Both the position numbers and the translations under genes were made by a program. The notes beneath the pieces are model-generated. The model was given only the letters and a program-made list of their open reading frames with translations. It did no database searches and was not told the DNA's origin. From positions 21,824,001 through 21,888,000 of the forward strand of contig OZ316896.1 in the NCBI GenBank assembly GCA_973895155.1: 64,000 nucleotides of DNA, read 5' to 3'. Within the stretch, counting starts at the first letter, position 1, and the number at the start of each line of letters is the position of its first letter. Source of the DNA: Marsupella aquatica. Lineage: Eukaryota; Marchantiophyta. Below are positions 36,636 through 49,150 of this stretch, piece by piece.

Positions 36636-39475
36636 CAACATTCTCACCATACCTAACAGAGCCCCCCAACCACATAAAAGGAATCAAAGTCTAAGCCAAA
36701 CCAAAGACATAAGCCCCCAAAACCCCAGGAACCCACCAGAACCACACTAGGCCATATTAACGGCAAAGCAAGTGGCAAAGTAACCCAAAGTTCACAATCC
36801 CAACTAGGGCCACACCAGGCCACACTAGCAAGACAAACACTAACACCAGGTGCTAGGCATTTACTTTTAGGTCCAGAGTTATGAGTGTAACCATAATTAG
36901 GGCTAAACTTAGTCAGAGACTTGGTTAGGTGAGTCATGTTGCACACTATATCCCAAGCAATGTTTGCTTGGATAGGAAGAATTTAGGCTCATTGTTACGG
37001 AGCCAGTGGAGACATATAGAAATTGTATTGCGGAGACTCGATATGGTTATAAAGCTCTTGTGTGTTCATGCGGAGGTAGCCTTGGCTGAGGTGACCACGT
37101 ATCTCTTTGTGTCAACTACTTGTACATTGGAAGATCATGGGCATCCAATGCACAAGTAGTCATTTTGAATGTCATCTTTGCTCAACACCAGGCACCAATA
37201 AGACAACCAAGGGTCACGGAAGACTTCATTGGCAGTACCACCAAACCCTTATATCAATCCTCGTTGCACATCTAGTATCCACAACATGCAACCTAGGCTA
37301 AAAATGGGCAAGAAACCCCAAAGCCACCTACTTACCATCCCCCCTCAATTGTTGTGGGATACAATACCGTTTGTGTGCTTCCTTCCCATAAAGCAAAGCA
37401 TCTCTAACCGCGTCTCTAACAAATGCCACCAAGCCAAACTGAGCAGGGTTGTGCCTCCACATTCTCCCAGTGAATACTAAAGTAGACAGTATAACATATC
37501 GGCACATCCTCTTCTTAGAATTGTAAGTGCTCGATTCTCTTTCCTTTTTGGCTTCCAGCCAAAATAATATCAGCAAGTTTCATCCCAGATTCCCTGTTCA
37601 TCATCACATTGCCAGCCGCAAACAATCCTCCCTGATCATCTAAACACTTGCACATCCCCTGCTGGGGTGCACCTAACAACATTTGACCACCGCTGCACGC
37701 CAAAGCAAAGTAGATGAGCCACTTCAGCACCAAAGGCAGAAGAGCCACTGCACCGCACCACCAAAGCATAGCAGAAACCCGATCAAGGCATTAAACCCAA
37801 TCAAGGCATAGAATTGGTGTGATACAGCAAGTAAATTTGACAAAGCAGAGGGGTTAGTAATAATGAAAGGCTTTCCTAGGATCATTTTACATTTTACATT
37901 TCATATTTTCCTCTTTTGCTTCCTTCTTAGTTCTACAATTCCCAAGTAACTATAGGGCTATTAGTCTATAATTATATAATGGCAATCAATAGCTACAGAT
38001 TGGGCCTATTGTCTCAGTGAGGCCTCTAGATAGTGACTCTAAGGGCCATCGATCTTGGGCATGTGAAGGGTCCTCAAAGTGATGGCAACTTTGACTGAGC
38101 GAGACTTTCACCCTCTTGAGGTAGTCCTTATGGAAAAGTGAGAGAGGAGTTTGAAGGGCAATAGACAGACCCTTTCCGGCCCTTGACCGAGCTCTTGACA
38201 TCCCAACCTCTCAATTCTGAATGACACAAAACTTGACAGGTTACACCTGTAGTTAAATTCTCCTGTCTTTGTATTTTCCATGTAGTTGCTTGCTCCACTC
38301 CTGGTAGTCACCCACCTGCTCCTGTACTCACCCTGCAAATTGCCCTTGCCTGCATGTGTTGACAAGTGCGCTCTATCTGCTTCTGTCACTTTACAGCTCT
38401 TGCTCTCCACAGAATTTCAACTTGTGGAAATCTGCTTTAGGGTATTGTAAACATTGAACTTCAAGCAGGTCTGTTTTGGCTCCACATGGAAGGTTTCATG
38501 AGCTACAAATTTGCAAGCAGAGCACCAACAGTGCAGCATATGAAATCACTGCCAAAATTAGTTGCTCCCAAGGATTCAAAAGCATTCACTGCCAAGAATT
38601 ACCCAAGCTGGCCACAGGTACTTGGGTAAAGTGACTTTCAAAGCTATCCTTGTTGTTTGAGTTTGTTTCAATGTATATGGAGATTTGTTCATGCCAGATA
38701 TAATTTGCCCAAGGGCCCTTGTTCACAATTTCCCCAGAGAAATTTTATCAAGATGGACAGTGGTGTCAAAACAATAACAAATTGTCATTCACTTAGTATG
38801 GCTATGGTAGGAATTACAATTGATCAAAATCCAGCCAAATTAGATGTTCCTTAGTCATAGAAAATCTCAGTTGTGCCCCCCGTTGTGCCATGAGAGATGG
38901 CGACAAGTTGCCAATTTTCTTTTTTGGTAACAGAAATTCAAGCAGCAATTACCAAATCAGCACCTTCAAATGATTGTGGTCCTCAGGGTGGTGTCTGAAT
39001 TAGCAGGCGCTCCCTTTTCCCACAATTCTCAATTACCTTCATGAGGGCATTCCTTCAGATTTGATCAAAAGGGTCAATTGACATCACCGACTCAACTTTG
39101 CATGCAAAGAATAAGGCTCACAGTATTGGACTGGTTGGACCACTTTGTAAATCAGTTATCCACTTAGAATTCCTTTTGCAATAGAAAGTGAGGGTCTATT
39201 GTCTGGAGTGAAGCCTCTAGACCATGACCACAAGGACAAATTTTAAGTATAGTGCAAACAAAAAACAGAGAGAGGGGTAGACCATGACTCTATGGGCATA
39301 ACTGAAAGTGAGGATGCAAACAGAAAAAGAGGGATTTGGGCAAAGATGAATGGGAAATAGTAAGGAAGTTTTTTTGGTGATGTAATTGATTGGTTATCAA
39401 GTTAGTTCCAGTTAAAAATGTGGTGCCTATCATAATGCCACCACCCTCCCCCCCCCCCCCACCCCTACCCCCAAA
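36636..39475. other. Intergenic sequence with scattered repeat fragments
   Basis: No supported gene. It contains a Copia LTR-like fragment (37.0-37.16 kb, separate entry). A motif (CTATTGTCT--AGTGA-GCCTCTAGA) occurs near 38.00 kb and again near 39.19 kb. Frames at 37.3-37.8 kb and 38.0-38.4 kb have no domain that I recognise. Confidence 0.4.
37020..37160 (+). repeat. Copia LTR-like fragment, copy 1
   Basis: GAGGTGACCACGTATCTCT, a GTCAACTACTTGTACATTGGA-like stretch and GATCATGGGC follow the same order as the minus-strand copy near 55.8-55.9 kb, which sits next to a primer-binding site. No internal Copia sequence is attached, so this is a solo or truncated LTR relic. Confidence 0.55.
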
Positions 39476-39477
39476 AA

Positions 39478-39745
39478 AAGTCACAACCATTCATGTCGGA
39501 CTTCAATTTACATGAACTTGGGGGCACAATCTCGCAAAACCATTTCCAGAGCTAGTCATCTGGTGGTGGGCCCCTTTATGTTGCTGATGTATACATGATT
39601 TTTTGTCAGCAACTTACCGCCTCTTGAGGTGGTCTAAAAGAATGGAGCAAGCAGCCCCTCTTCTATTCAGGGTATTGCATTTATTATTCCCAGACCTTAC
39701 ACATTTTGACTCAGACATTTGAACTTTACGGTGGCTTTACAAGAA
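39478..39745 (+). repeat. Dispersed repeat family B, copy 1
   Basis: Shares with copies at 39.73-40.13 kb and 58.18-58.55 kb the ordered landmarks ACTTGGGGGCACAAT, CCATT-CCA--CTAGTC, TTTTTGTCA-CAACTTA, CTCTTGAGGTGGTCTAAAAGAATGGA and a CAGACCT-ACACATTTTG-like end. Non-coding, class unknown. Confidence 0.7.
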
Positions 39746-40135
39746 CTTGGGGGCAGCTATTCTTTTTTCTAAGTGAATTTTTCTAAAGTGAGAGATGCAG
39801 TCCTAGCCACTCATATGTGGGAACTGGCCACACTTCACTTTACATGAACTTGGGGGCACAATCAAGCAAAAACATTACCAAACCTAGTCCTCTATTTTGC
39901 TGATGTGTGCAAAAGTTTTTGTCAACAACTTATTAGACCTCCTCTTGAGGTGATCTTAAAACCTGGAGCAAACGTCTGCTTCTTCTCAGGGAACTGCATT
40001 GATTACTTCCAGACCTGACACATTTTGGTTCACGCATTTTAACTTTTGTGTAAGGGAATGGCCATCAACTTTGCTTTGGATGGAATGACACTGAACTGCC
40101 GCCACCATGTTGTAAAGCCCCCTTAGTTTAGGGAA
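39725..40135 (+). repeat. Dispersed repeat family B, copy 2
   Basis: Lies directly after copy 1 in the same orientation. It extends further at both ends: an upstream TTTACAAGAACTTGGGGGCAG, and a downstream part with ACTGAACTGCCGCCACCATGTTGTAAAGCCCCCTTAG that copy 3 also has. The terminal part is itself duplicated once more at about 40.14-40.21 kb. Confidence 0.7.
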
Positions 40136-41230
40136 CTGGCTCCCGTCGGTGCTTGGGATGGAGAGACAATGAACACCCCCACCATCTTGTAAAACCCCCC
40201 TAGAATCTACTAGGATAGCCAGTCTTGACTACCATACCTCATTTGCAAAGAATCTGCATGTAGTTGAATTGCTTTCAAATCCAAGAAGAGAGACTTTTTC
40301 GCCACAACCATTATTAAGATGTGAACCTATGTAAAGTCAGGGTGAAGATTCTTTGGCATCTACGTTTTACTTTCTATTTTTGTGTGATCCCTCCCTTATG
40401 AATATTGGGGGTTTGTCTTATGTACAATACTGTTCTGGAGTTTTCCTGCTTTGATCTGATTTCGAGCTTTAGGAAAATAAAAAAAACACTTCTTTCTAAT
40501 TCGAGCTTCTCGCCATTCCAACAAAACAAAAGGATGTTCAGGACATCCGCGACAAACAAACTAAACCCAAACAACCACTGTAGCATCCTATCTCATATTA
40601 ATGATCAATTAACTCAGCCTCCACATCTGAGCCGTTGGTATCCTGCATCGATGGTCACCATGAGACTACTGGGGCGTCATAATGGCGACCGAGTACAGCT
40701 GCGCATGACAGTCATCACCATTACGGCTGCACGATACCATCATACAAGGTACATACATTAGGCAGTGGTCCCGTATTATAATCTGTAGTGGTTCGTATCC
40801 CACCGGCTATAAGCCGCAACTCCGCAAGGGTCTGGAGCGTCGACCGGGGTCCGGGACTCCGGGCTTCACCAGTTCGCCGGTGGGAAGGTGGAGTGCGGTA
40901 GTGCGGTACAATGGTAGTTTCGGGATCGTGGGAGGGCTGTCCCTAGGGAGAGCCCGGTCAAGCGCCTGACCAGCGGGTGTCGGTACCAGCCGGCGACTGA
41001 CCGAAGTTAGTTTTGCCACAGTCGAGTTAGTGTTGTCATGACCTGACTGGTGCAGACTGCCATAATAATTCGTGGCGTGGGAATGTGAACTCGGACACAG
41101 TGGTGGTACATAGTACATGAGAGTATGACAGCACGCCCATTCCATTTTACCGTTTTTAATTTTGTGCCCTAAATTTTGTTCTCCTGAATCGGTCAAAATT
41201 CTTGACTTGTGGCTTAAATACATTAAATTA
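40136..41230. other. Intergenic, with a GC-rich island at about 40.80-41.05 kb
   Basis: No supported gene. The island is strongly GC-rich compared with its AT-rich flanks and holds phrases such as GGTCCGGGACTCCGGGC and GGAGAGCCCGGTCAAGC. A 138-codon frame crosses it on the minus strand but shows no recognisable domain, and it does not look like rRNA. Origin unknown. Confidence 0.4.
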
Positions 41231-42420
41231 TAAATGTGTCCCCCGTTTTGTAAACAGTTTCACGTGAAATAGCACATTAAATTTATTTCAAGTTAATGTT
41301 TCCTAATTTTTGGGGGTACTTTGCACTATGTTCTTGTCCCCAAAGCCTAGCACATTAAATTTATTTGCGTCAAGATGTTTACTAATTTTTTCTGTCCCCA
41401 AGAATTGTCCCCAAGAAATATACTTCTGGGTCCCCTAAATGCAAAGTAATTCTTCGTGAACTCATGAGTGATACAAACAATTAATAGATCTCAAATAAAT
41501 ATACTCAAAAGTTCATGTGATCTGATGTGTCTATCAACTAATGTGTTTACCAACTAAGACATTTCAATTTAGAGATCCATATATAAATACACTATTCACC
41601 CTAATTAGTGTTATATAAAAATTAATATTAATATATAATTAGTATTATTAACATTAATTTTGGTAAAATTTATTTTGAACCCAAATAATATTAATTTTTG
41701 TTGATTTTCCAAACAATTTTGTTCACTTTAGTATAAAGTGCTTGTAAAAAATGGCTCATCTTTAGTCCAAAGTAACACTAATTGTTGTGAATTTTTCAAA
41801 ATAATTTTTTTACTTTATTTTGTCACTTTTAAAACCATAGTAACACTAATTCATGTGCACAAAAAATAATGTTAGCATAAAATTAGTGTGATTAACACTA
41901 ATTTACGAATATACCCTAAAAATTGGTGTTTTTAAATTAATGTTAGTCACACTAATTATGATAAACATCTTAAATGTTTATGTTCCCAATGCCTACTATT
42001 TGTTTGCATTGCAATAATTATAAATATTTAATATTATTACATCAAAATAATAATAACATGTTGTATATTTTTATGTAATTACCTTCATTCAAAATTGGTG
42101 GTGCTAAAAAAAAGTAATCAATCAACAGAATACATAAAATCAAGAATAAATAAAATATGACTGGAATTTTTTTCACATAAAAAAATTAAATGGTGGAAAA
42201 AAAGACAAAAAAGTGAATTAACTCCTCTTGCATGGACTAGTATCAAGGAGGGCCCTCATTTTGTCATCATAGATGCACAAGAAAACAATATTGATTGCAT
42301 AGAAAATATTAATTGAATGAAATAAAACATAATATTTTATTTAGTGCGAAAGAAAAAAATCACGATAATACCATATATTCTAAAAATTGCACATTTAAAA
42401 AATCAAGAAAATATGATAAC
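41231..42420. repeat. AT-rich block with ACACTAAT inverted motifs
   Basis: About 1.2 kb of very AT-rich DNA. ATTAGTGT/ACACTAAT or close variants occur at least six times between 41.6 and 41.97 kb. They include the perfect palindrome AAATTAGTGT-gatta-ACACTAATTT (41880-41904). A tandem duplication (TAGCACATTAAATTTATT...CTAATTTTT) lies at about 41.27-41.40 kb. No genes. Confidence 0.7.
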
Positions 42421-45400
42421 CAATTCTAGTTATTGGTCGTTATGTTGGGGTCAACTTGCTGGAAGGTAGCTTTTTAGAATTTTTGGGGAAAGCCCAAAGA
42501 GACTACATCCTCCAAAAAGGCAGGCCGTAAAATATGCGAACTCATGAAGATCCCGTTTTTTCTATGAGCATTGTACTTCGCAAGGCGACTGTGGTGGAGG
42601 TGCTTGGTACAAGGGGGCATTATCCAAGATCTCCCCTTTTCCACATTCCACTCACTTTTTTCCATTTTTCTCCACAATTTCAGAAAAAACTAGTGTCAAT
42701 AGTAGCTACAGGCAACAGTCTGTAGTGTGATTTAAGTCCTCCTCTTTGGAGTGGTTGCACTCCTGAGGTGGCTTGACTCCCACAATCCCTGCAAGCTGGT
42801 TTGAGTGCAAGATGAAATTGGGGTTTGGTTTACCATTAGAAACCTCCTTCGGGCACTTCTTTCATTTAGCTTAGACTCTTGGCCTAGAGTTGTGTACCCA
42901 TTTGGAATCTCCCCCCCCCCCCCCCTAAAACCAAAAAAGAGAGAGCTAAAGAAGAGTTGATAGTTTCCTTAGAGATCAAGTGTATGAGAAGAAAAGTCCA
43001 AAGTTGGGCTCAGAAGGATTTAGCCCATTGCTTCATGAGGCAGGACTTAATTTTACAGACTGAGTACTAAATGACCAAACCTCTCCTTTCGTTTTAGATG
43101 AGAAAGAACCACATCTCATGCATAGGTATGACTCCCAGTTTGACATTGGTTTGAGGTTCTTTCAGCTGGACGCCCCTTCATTAGATATTTGGAGTTGTCC
43201 TTCTTCCTTAGAAAGCGGTACTGTAAGTGTGCTTTGCAATTGGGCTCAGTACCAGCCATGTATTCTCATCAACTTTTTGCGTAGATATTACCTGGAAAAC
43301 TGTCTGGTGACCAGTTTAAAGTATGGATTTCCCCCTTAAATTTGCCAAATACTTATCTAGCTTATGGCTTGAAACACCAGGTCTGATGGTTCTCCTAAAA
43401 TCTAGGGAAATCAGATGGCTTACATGAATTCATCAGAAACTAGTTCTGAGGGCCAAGAAAATACTTAAGAGGACCCCTCTAGCATCTCCTGGACTTAACC
43501 AGACCCTTAGGAGTAAGATGCCATCAAGACTTGGGCAAGATGGAGGTCCTGTTAAGTCTTTATGGCATCTTGCTGGACTGTTAATAAGTCCAGGGATGCC
43601 AAAGGGGTCTGTTAAGTCTTTTCTTGGGGGAGGGCTGAAGTCACCACACACATTCAACGGGAAACAATGGCTGGTCATTACTTTGGCTGCCTTGGCTGGG
43701 CATTGAAGAGCGCAAGTGAGAGTTTAGCTCATTTCAGTCTCAAGTCAGGGTTGGGTCTTTCTCATACTATACTTTAAGTTTGACTCATTTTCGGAGCTGG
43801 TCACCTGACCTTTCTGGACATACGCTCAACTGACCTTATATTTATATGCTCGTTTTGAAAGGAGGGTGAGCAAACCTTGTATGTCCTTACATTGGCCTTC
43901 ACTGAATCGTATTAGACAAGTAAGTAATTTGAAAAGGAAGAAAAATAAGTTTGAACATCTCGTGTGTCCTCACTTTTGGCCACAAGGCAAGGTGTCACCT
44001 ACAGGTTTATGCATGTTTTGAGTTTGGTTTTACGTGTGTGTTTGTGGTCCTTGGATAACCCTGCATCAGGACCTTGCATAACAGCATGAGTGCATTCTTT
44101 TCAACATGAGGCATTACTGCCATATTTTCAAAGGAAAATATTAAAATATTAAAATATTATTTTATCCACCAGGTCCTATAAGAGCTCTCGCAATAACTTT
44201 CCACTTCATGACGGCAACAACTTTCGAACCTAGAGTTTTGTGCGGTCCTATTTCTTCTTCTACTTTTTAGGTTTGGGTGGATAGTCTAGCACGCTAACTC
44301 ACATACACATGTTAGGACCCCCTATTTCTGGTTGCACTCTAACCTAGGAATCACTTAGTTTGTAAAGAATAGACTAAGGACTACAATGGCCCACTGGGTC
44401 AACCCTACAGAACCAGGTCTGTCAGTGAGTGGCTTTTGTGGAGGTATATGCTTAATAGACCCCAAAACAACAGTTTATTGCTTGATAGACCTTAAATCCA
44501 CTTGTTACCCAATCGACCACCTCTGACTGTTTCTTACTGGTGGTTCTTGTGAGGTGCACTACTGACAGAGTTTACCACCGTGAATTTAAATTTGCTATGA
44601 TTTGTCGTTGTGGTATGCCGTAGTCATGTCAAGCCAGTGCAATCTGCATAGGTAACTATGATGCAATTTTGAGTATTTTTATGCTTGAAGACAGATCTAG
44701 TATGGTCATCAGGTGTTTAGGGGAGATAGCAACCCAGTTTTACTACCTCTCAACCTGAGAGCCTCCACAATGTTCATTACTGCTTTGTTGAAAATCTTCA
44801 GAAGTGCATTCATTAGGGACAAATCTGTTCCTGGATTTTCCCCACTTACAGATGCTTTCCTGGATTTGTGCAGATTTAGCACAAATCTGCACAAAAATTA
44901 TTAAATGTTTTCAACCCTTTATATCACAATACCATTCATGACAGCCAAAGAATCCAAACACCTGTCAAAATTTTCAAATTCCATGAAACTTTTGCCCCTA
45001 TTGGGTTTGAGCTGCCTTTGCTTTCATTGCAAACAATTGAAGAAACTTTGCATTATGCATTCTCAACAAAGTAGCGATGAACATAGGCATCATTCAATAC
45101 ACAAGGATTAACAATTAAACAACAAGAACAATTGATGATGATGTTAAATTCTTACACACCTAGTTGTTAGCTTGTCCCATCAAGGATCCTGGCCACATCT
45201 TAAATCTATGTGCAACTGCATCTTATTCTTGGGCACGCTGTATCCCACAGTGGTAACCTGTCACATTCATGAATATATGTCCACTTCACACAGATCCCCG
45301 GCCCTCTACGCAAAAGATGCACAATGGCATCATCCTCTCCAACAATGAACCTCCCAAAGTGTAGCTCACAACACTATAGGCCACCCAGAGATCATGCAAA

Positions 45401-46480
45401 CGCCGACAAAAAGACAATGAGCCTCCCCATAATCTCCAGCCCACCTATGACAGACAGATATTGTCCTGAAAAATGTGAAACAATGAACATCTGGACCCCA
45501 TTATGTGAGGATGATTTCACAATGAACATCTGAAGACATTACACATATTGTCTTCACATGATTTTTGAAATACTTGGTCGTTGCAGCCTCGGTCAACCCT
45601 TAACCAAGCGGTTGATGGTTTTGTCAAGTCGCTTGCACCCATGGTCATGAATTGGGTTCACATTCTCATATATGTACACAGTATAATACCCCATACGAGA
45701 ACATTTCACCGGAAACTGGGCGCGTCAATTGGATAACAAATGGACTTTGGGGGTTGATCAGGAAGAAACTCTTGTTTGGGATCTGTTAAGCATGTACCTT
45801 GGCTTTTCTGCTTAGTCTTATGTCATTATCATCCGCCCAAGCCACGCACCCTCCCCCCCCCACACCCGCCCCCCCCCCCCCCCCCGGGGCGGTCACCACT
45901 ACCCCCAACAAAGAGACAGGTATACTTCAGAGTTGTTTTTCTCTGTCAACTTGTTTGGTTCCTTTAGAGTTTCCCCAACAAAGACATAGATTCACTTGAG
46001 AGTTGCTTTTCTTTGCCAGATTGTTTAGCTCCTTGAGAGTTTCGATTTTGTCCTTTCTTAAACTTCTTTTGCTTTTCTCCGTTGTACTTTGTTTGGCCTT
46101 TATTAGTTAATTGGTCCTTTTTCTTACTTTAGAGTGGGCGGCTTGCAATTATCAGTTCTATTACAAGCATAGGCGATGCACCTCCATGCGTCGACAGCAT
46201 ATTAACAACATTTTAAATTAAAGGCTTTCAATGGGATGAGGCAGGTTCCTCTCCCCTTTTCCCTTAAAAGAGATCAAATTTGAGCCCTATGCGTTATGAT
46301 ACACCGCAAAAGCAATGTCTAGGGGATTCCCTAAGTCTAGGGAAGTGAGCCCATGCAACATGTCTACAGTACTGCACTTCTACATGCCTTCTATCTAGGG
46401 ATATGTGCCCATTGTCACCCATCCTCACATGGATCAGGCGTGTAGAGTTATTTAGTAGATTACTATAAGAAAGATCGGTA
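42421..46480. other. Intergenic sequence with poly-C tracts and a foldback
   Basis: No supported gene. There are long C runs at 42911-42925 and 45853-45885. An imperfect foldback lies at 43492-43591. Short frames in both strands look random. Confidence 0.45.
43492..43591. repeat. Imperfect foldback (inverted repeat)
   Basis: Arm 1 (43492-43532, GACTTAACCAGACC...AAGATGCCATCAAGACTT) pairs with arm 2 (43553-43591, AAGTCTTTATGGCATCTTGCTGGACTG...AAGTC) with mismatches and a loop of about 20 bases. Just after arm 2, GGGGTCTGTTAAGTC could also pair with the base of arm 1. Confidence 0.6.
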
Positions 46481-47480
46481 GTGGAGAAAAGGGAGCTTGG
46501 ATGGACAACCACCTTTGCAAAATATGCTTGGATGGACCGCACCAGAACAATGAGATTCGCTAGGAAAGCACATTTTACAACTAAAGAAAACAACGAAACT
46601 ACCTTAGTTGACAATACTGTTTATAAAATCATTGCCAAGCTTATTGCCATCCGACTCAAAGTACTCCTGCATGAAATGATCAGCACTCAGCAGACTGAAT
46701 TATTCATGGAAGACAGACTCTAGAAAATATATCTCTTGCATGTCTGACAAGAGATTGGATGAATCAACAGAAGCTGAAACCCTTGTTTCTAAATTAGACT
46801 ATTTGGATAGATTCAATCATTTGTACATGTGGGAGACCATGCTGCTTTGGGGAATAGTAGTCAAATCATCAACATTCTGAAAGCTCTGCAACAGGACCTC
46901 CTCTAGGGTTCTAGTGAATGGGCAGCTTTCAAAATCAACTGACATTAGGCCGAGAATGAGGCAAGGCTGCCCTTTGTCACCAATTCTGTTTGTGATATCT
47001 ACACAACCACTCACCAATTTTCTTGACATGAAAATGGCAGAGGGAAGATCGAGTGGAATATTAATGAATAATGATCTTCCAGATTGCTACCATCTGTTCG
47101 CAGATGATTGGTATGTTTATTCCTGCCACCAAGCATGCTTTCAATGAGGCTAAAAAAGCTTTGTTCTATTATCAAGATGCAAATGGGACCGATGGAATTT
47201 ACAAAAGTCCATTATAATTCTGCTGGCAATAGATATAGTTCCAAATTGGCTTAGGGGGACAGGTTGCAAGATTTCCAGGACAGGAGAGGTGCAAAAGTCT
47301 ACGGGGGTGCTATTTGGCTGTGGTTTGAAGGTGGAACTCTTCTATCAATTTGTCAAGACACAATAGTGGCTTAGCTTGATCTAATAAGCTTGGTCATCCA
47401 TGGGGATACTTCTGCTGGTTAAAACATGTTTTGCAGACCAACTCCAATATAAAGTGTGATGTTCTTTTAATTTTTTTGAA
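46481..47480 (+). pseudogene. LINE (non-LTR) reverse transcriptase relic
   Basis: Reverse-transcriptase motifs appear in order but in different frames with stops. NTVYKIIAKLIAIRLK and ISTQQTE come first (46.6-46.7 kb). Then come a TRDWMNQQK-type stretch, VNGQLSKSTDIRP-MRQGCPLSP-ILFVIS (46.91-47.0 kb), and LFADD of the catalytic FADD box (near 47.09 kb). The end has VPNWLRGTGCKISRTGEVQKS (near 47.24 kb). It is a plant L1-type element, dead. No endonuclease domain or poly-A tail is apparent. Confidence 0.85.
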
Positions 47481-48000
47481 GAATTGGGTATCCCTCAAGG
47501 ATAGTGCATACAAGATGTTGCAAGATGCTGGAAAGTATTGCACTCTTGGGATGATATGACAGTTTTTCTGTTGAGGTAATTGCTGGACAGCTGGGCATTA
47601 GAAGTATAGTTGATCATCAATGGTTGGAGCCAAGGCATTCTTGGTGCAATTGTTGAGAGAAAATGTGACCTGCAATTATGGCATGCACACAAAATATCCA
47701 ATGACCAAGTAGTCAACATATAGAGATACAACATATAGAGATACGTGGTTCACCTCCAATGAGGCTATGTCCTCAAGAACACTCAAAAGCTTTCAATTGC
47801 ATTTTAGGTCCATCAGCCATACCAAGTCTTTGCAGCACAAGCTCTCCCTATCTCTCAAGTGACTCCATCATAGTCAGCTTGACTTCCTCCTCCACAAGAA
47901 AATATTACTTGCGTATATAGGATGCAACACACAACTAACCTAACCAAGTCTGCAACTTGGTTAACCTAGAACTTATATTTCGTAGCATAATTAATGGTGT
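47481..48000. repeat. LINE downstream flank and Copia LTR-like fragment, copy 2
   Basis: From about 47.70 to 47.95 kb the sequence resembles the one at 55.8-56.05 kb in the same + reading: ATAGAGATACGTGGTTCACCTC, GCATTTTAGGTCCATCAGCCATACCAAGTCT and ACAAGCTCTCCCTATCTCTCAA. Relative to the primer-binding site seen at 55.78 kb, this is an LTR in minus orientation. AACATATAGAGATAC is repeated directly at 47716-47744. Confidence 0.5.
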
Positions 48001-49150
48001 GAGAGACTCAATTAAACATTGTTTATTGGAGTGGTCACAAAGGATGTTGAGCCAAGTAGGTTAAATACCCAAAATTTCTGGGCGTGGCTAGAAGCTATCA
48101 ACAATGCAACTTATTTGATAAATACTTATCCTTCTAGTGCAATCAATATCAAAATGCATTATCAACAACAATTAGACTATCGTGACTTGGTAGCTAGTTT
48201 TGGGAAGTGATATATATGCTCTCACACCAAGTTGGATCTTATGTTCAAGAAACATGTTTTTCTTGGGTGATGAGAAGGCCTACACACTATGCTATCCTAT
48301 TGCCTGTAAGTTGTTTGTCAATAAGGATGTTTCCTTCAATGAATCCAAGATATTGAAGGAGGGGGAGAATGCTCAAGTCTTCCATACTTACACATGTAAA
48401 TCTAGCTCCTATCCTAGATCTCATTGAAGGGGAGATCTATCATAGGTTACATGATAGTAGAAAAGAACACAAAGCATGGAGCTAATTCCTGTACCATGGG
48501 ACTAGAGAAGTTTTTTGATGTTGGTGAGCAATAGGTGGTAATTAGTGCTTAGCCTCAAATCCCACCAGCAAATGCAAATCAACTAGACTTGTCAACTAAG
48601 AGGACATCCGGTTTCTCTCTACGCTCTCCTCCCATGTATGGACAGTGGGTTTATTTATCATAGTTGCAGGAAGAGGATGAATTTTGTTGTTGATAATGAG
48701 AGTGATGCTTCAATTTTGGAGAAAAGAGATTCTTCTTCATTTCACGAGGCAAGTGCTTCAAAGGAGAAGCATAAGTGGACTGCAGTAACAATGCAAACAA
48801 AGATGTAGTCACTAAATGACACAAAATTTGGGAGCAAGTCAAGTTGTTTGATGGTTAGCAAGTGATAGGGTCGACAAGAAGTGGCGAGGGAAGTGGTTTA
48901 CAAGCTGAAGGGGGATAAAACATCTAGTACGTACATAGGAGAAAAGTGTGGATTGTAATGAGGTCTTCTCACTAATTGCTAAGTACTCTACAGGATGACT
49001 ATTGCGTGTACACTTGTTATGTTTGGCCTGCTGATGGATCAAATGGATGTTATCATAATGTTCCTCTATGGCACCTTGGAAGAAGTGATCTTCATGAGAC
49101 AACCACTTGGTTACTCATATATTGGTGTAATATGTATTATATGAGCAAAA
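48001..49150 (+). pseudogene. Ty1/Copia polyprotein relic (integrase and reverse transcriptase)
   Basis: The C-terminal integrase part reads FWAWLEAINNATYLINTYPS and SSAINIKMHY (48.07-48.17 kb). After a frame change come KLDLMFKKHVFLG and NKDVSFNESKIL (to 48.36 kb). Reverse transcriptase starts near 48.89 kb with VVYKLKGDK, goes on with NEVFSLIAKYST and, after a stop, DQMDVIIMFLYGTLEEVIFM, which matches the MDVKTAFLHGDLEEE box. Stops and frameshifts show a dead copy. The catalytic YVDD region and RNase H were not found, so the 3' end is missing or too decayed. Confidence 0.85.

Noticed and set aside
40807-41223. 138-codon minus frame over the GC-rich island
   Set aside because: No domain, no splice context; treated as non-coding.
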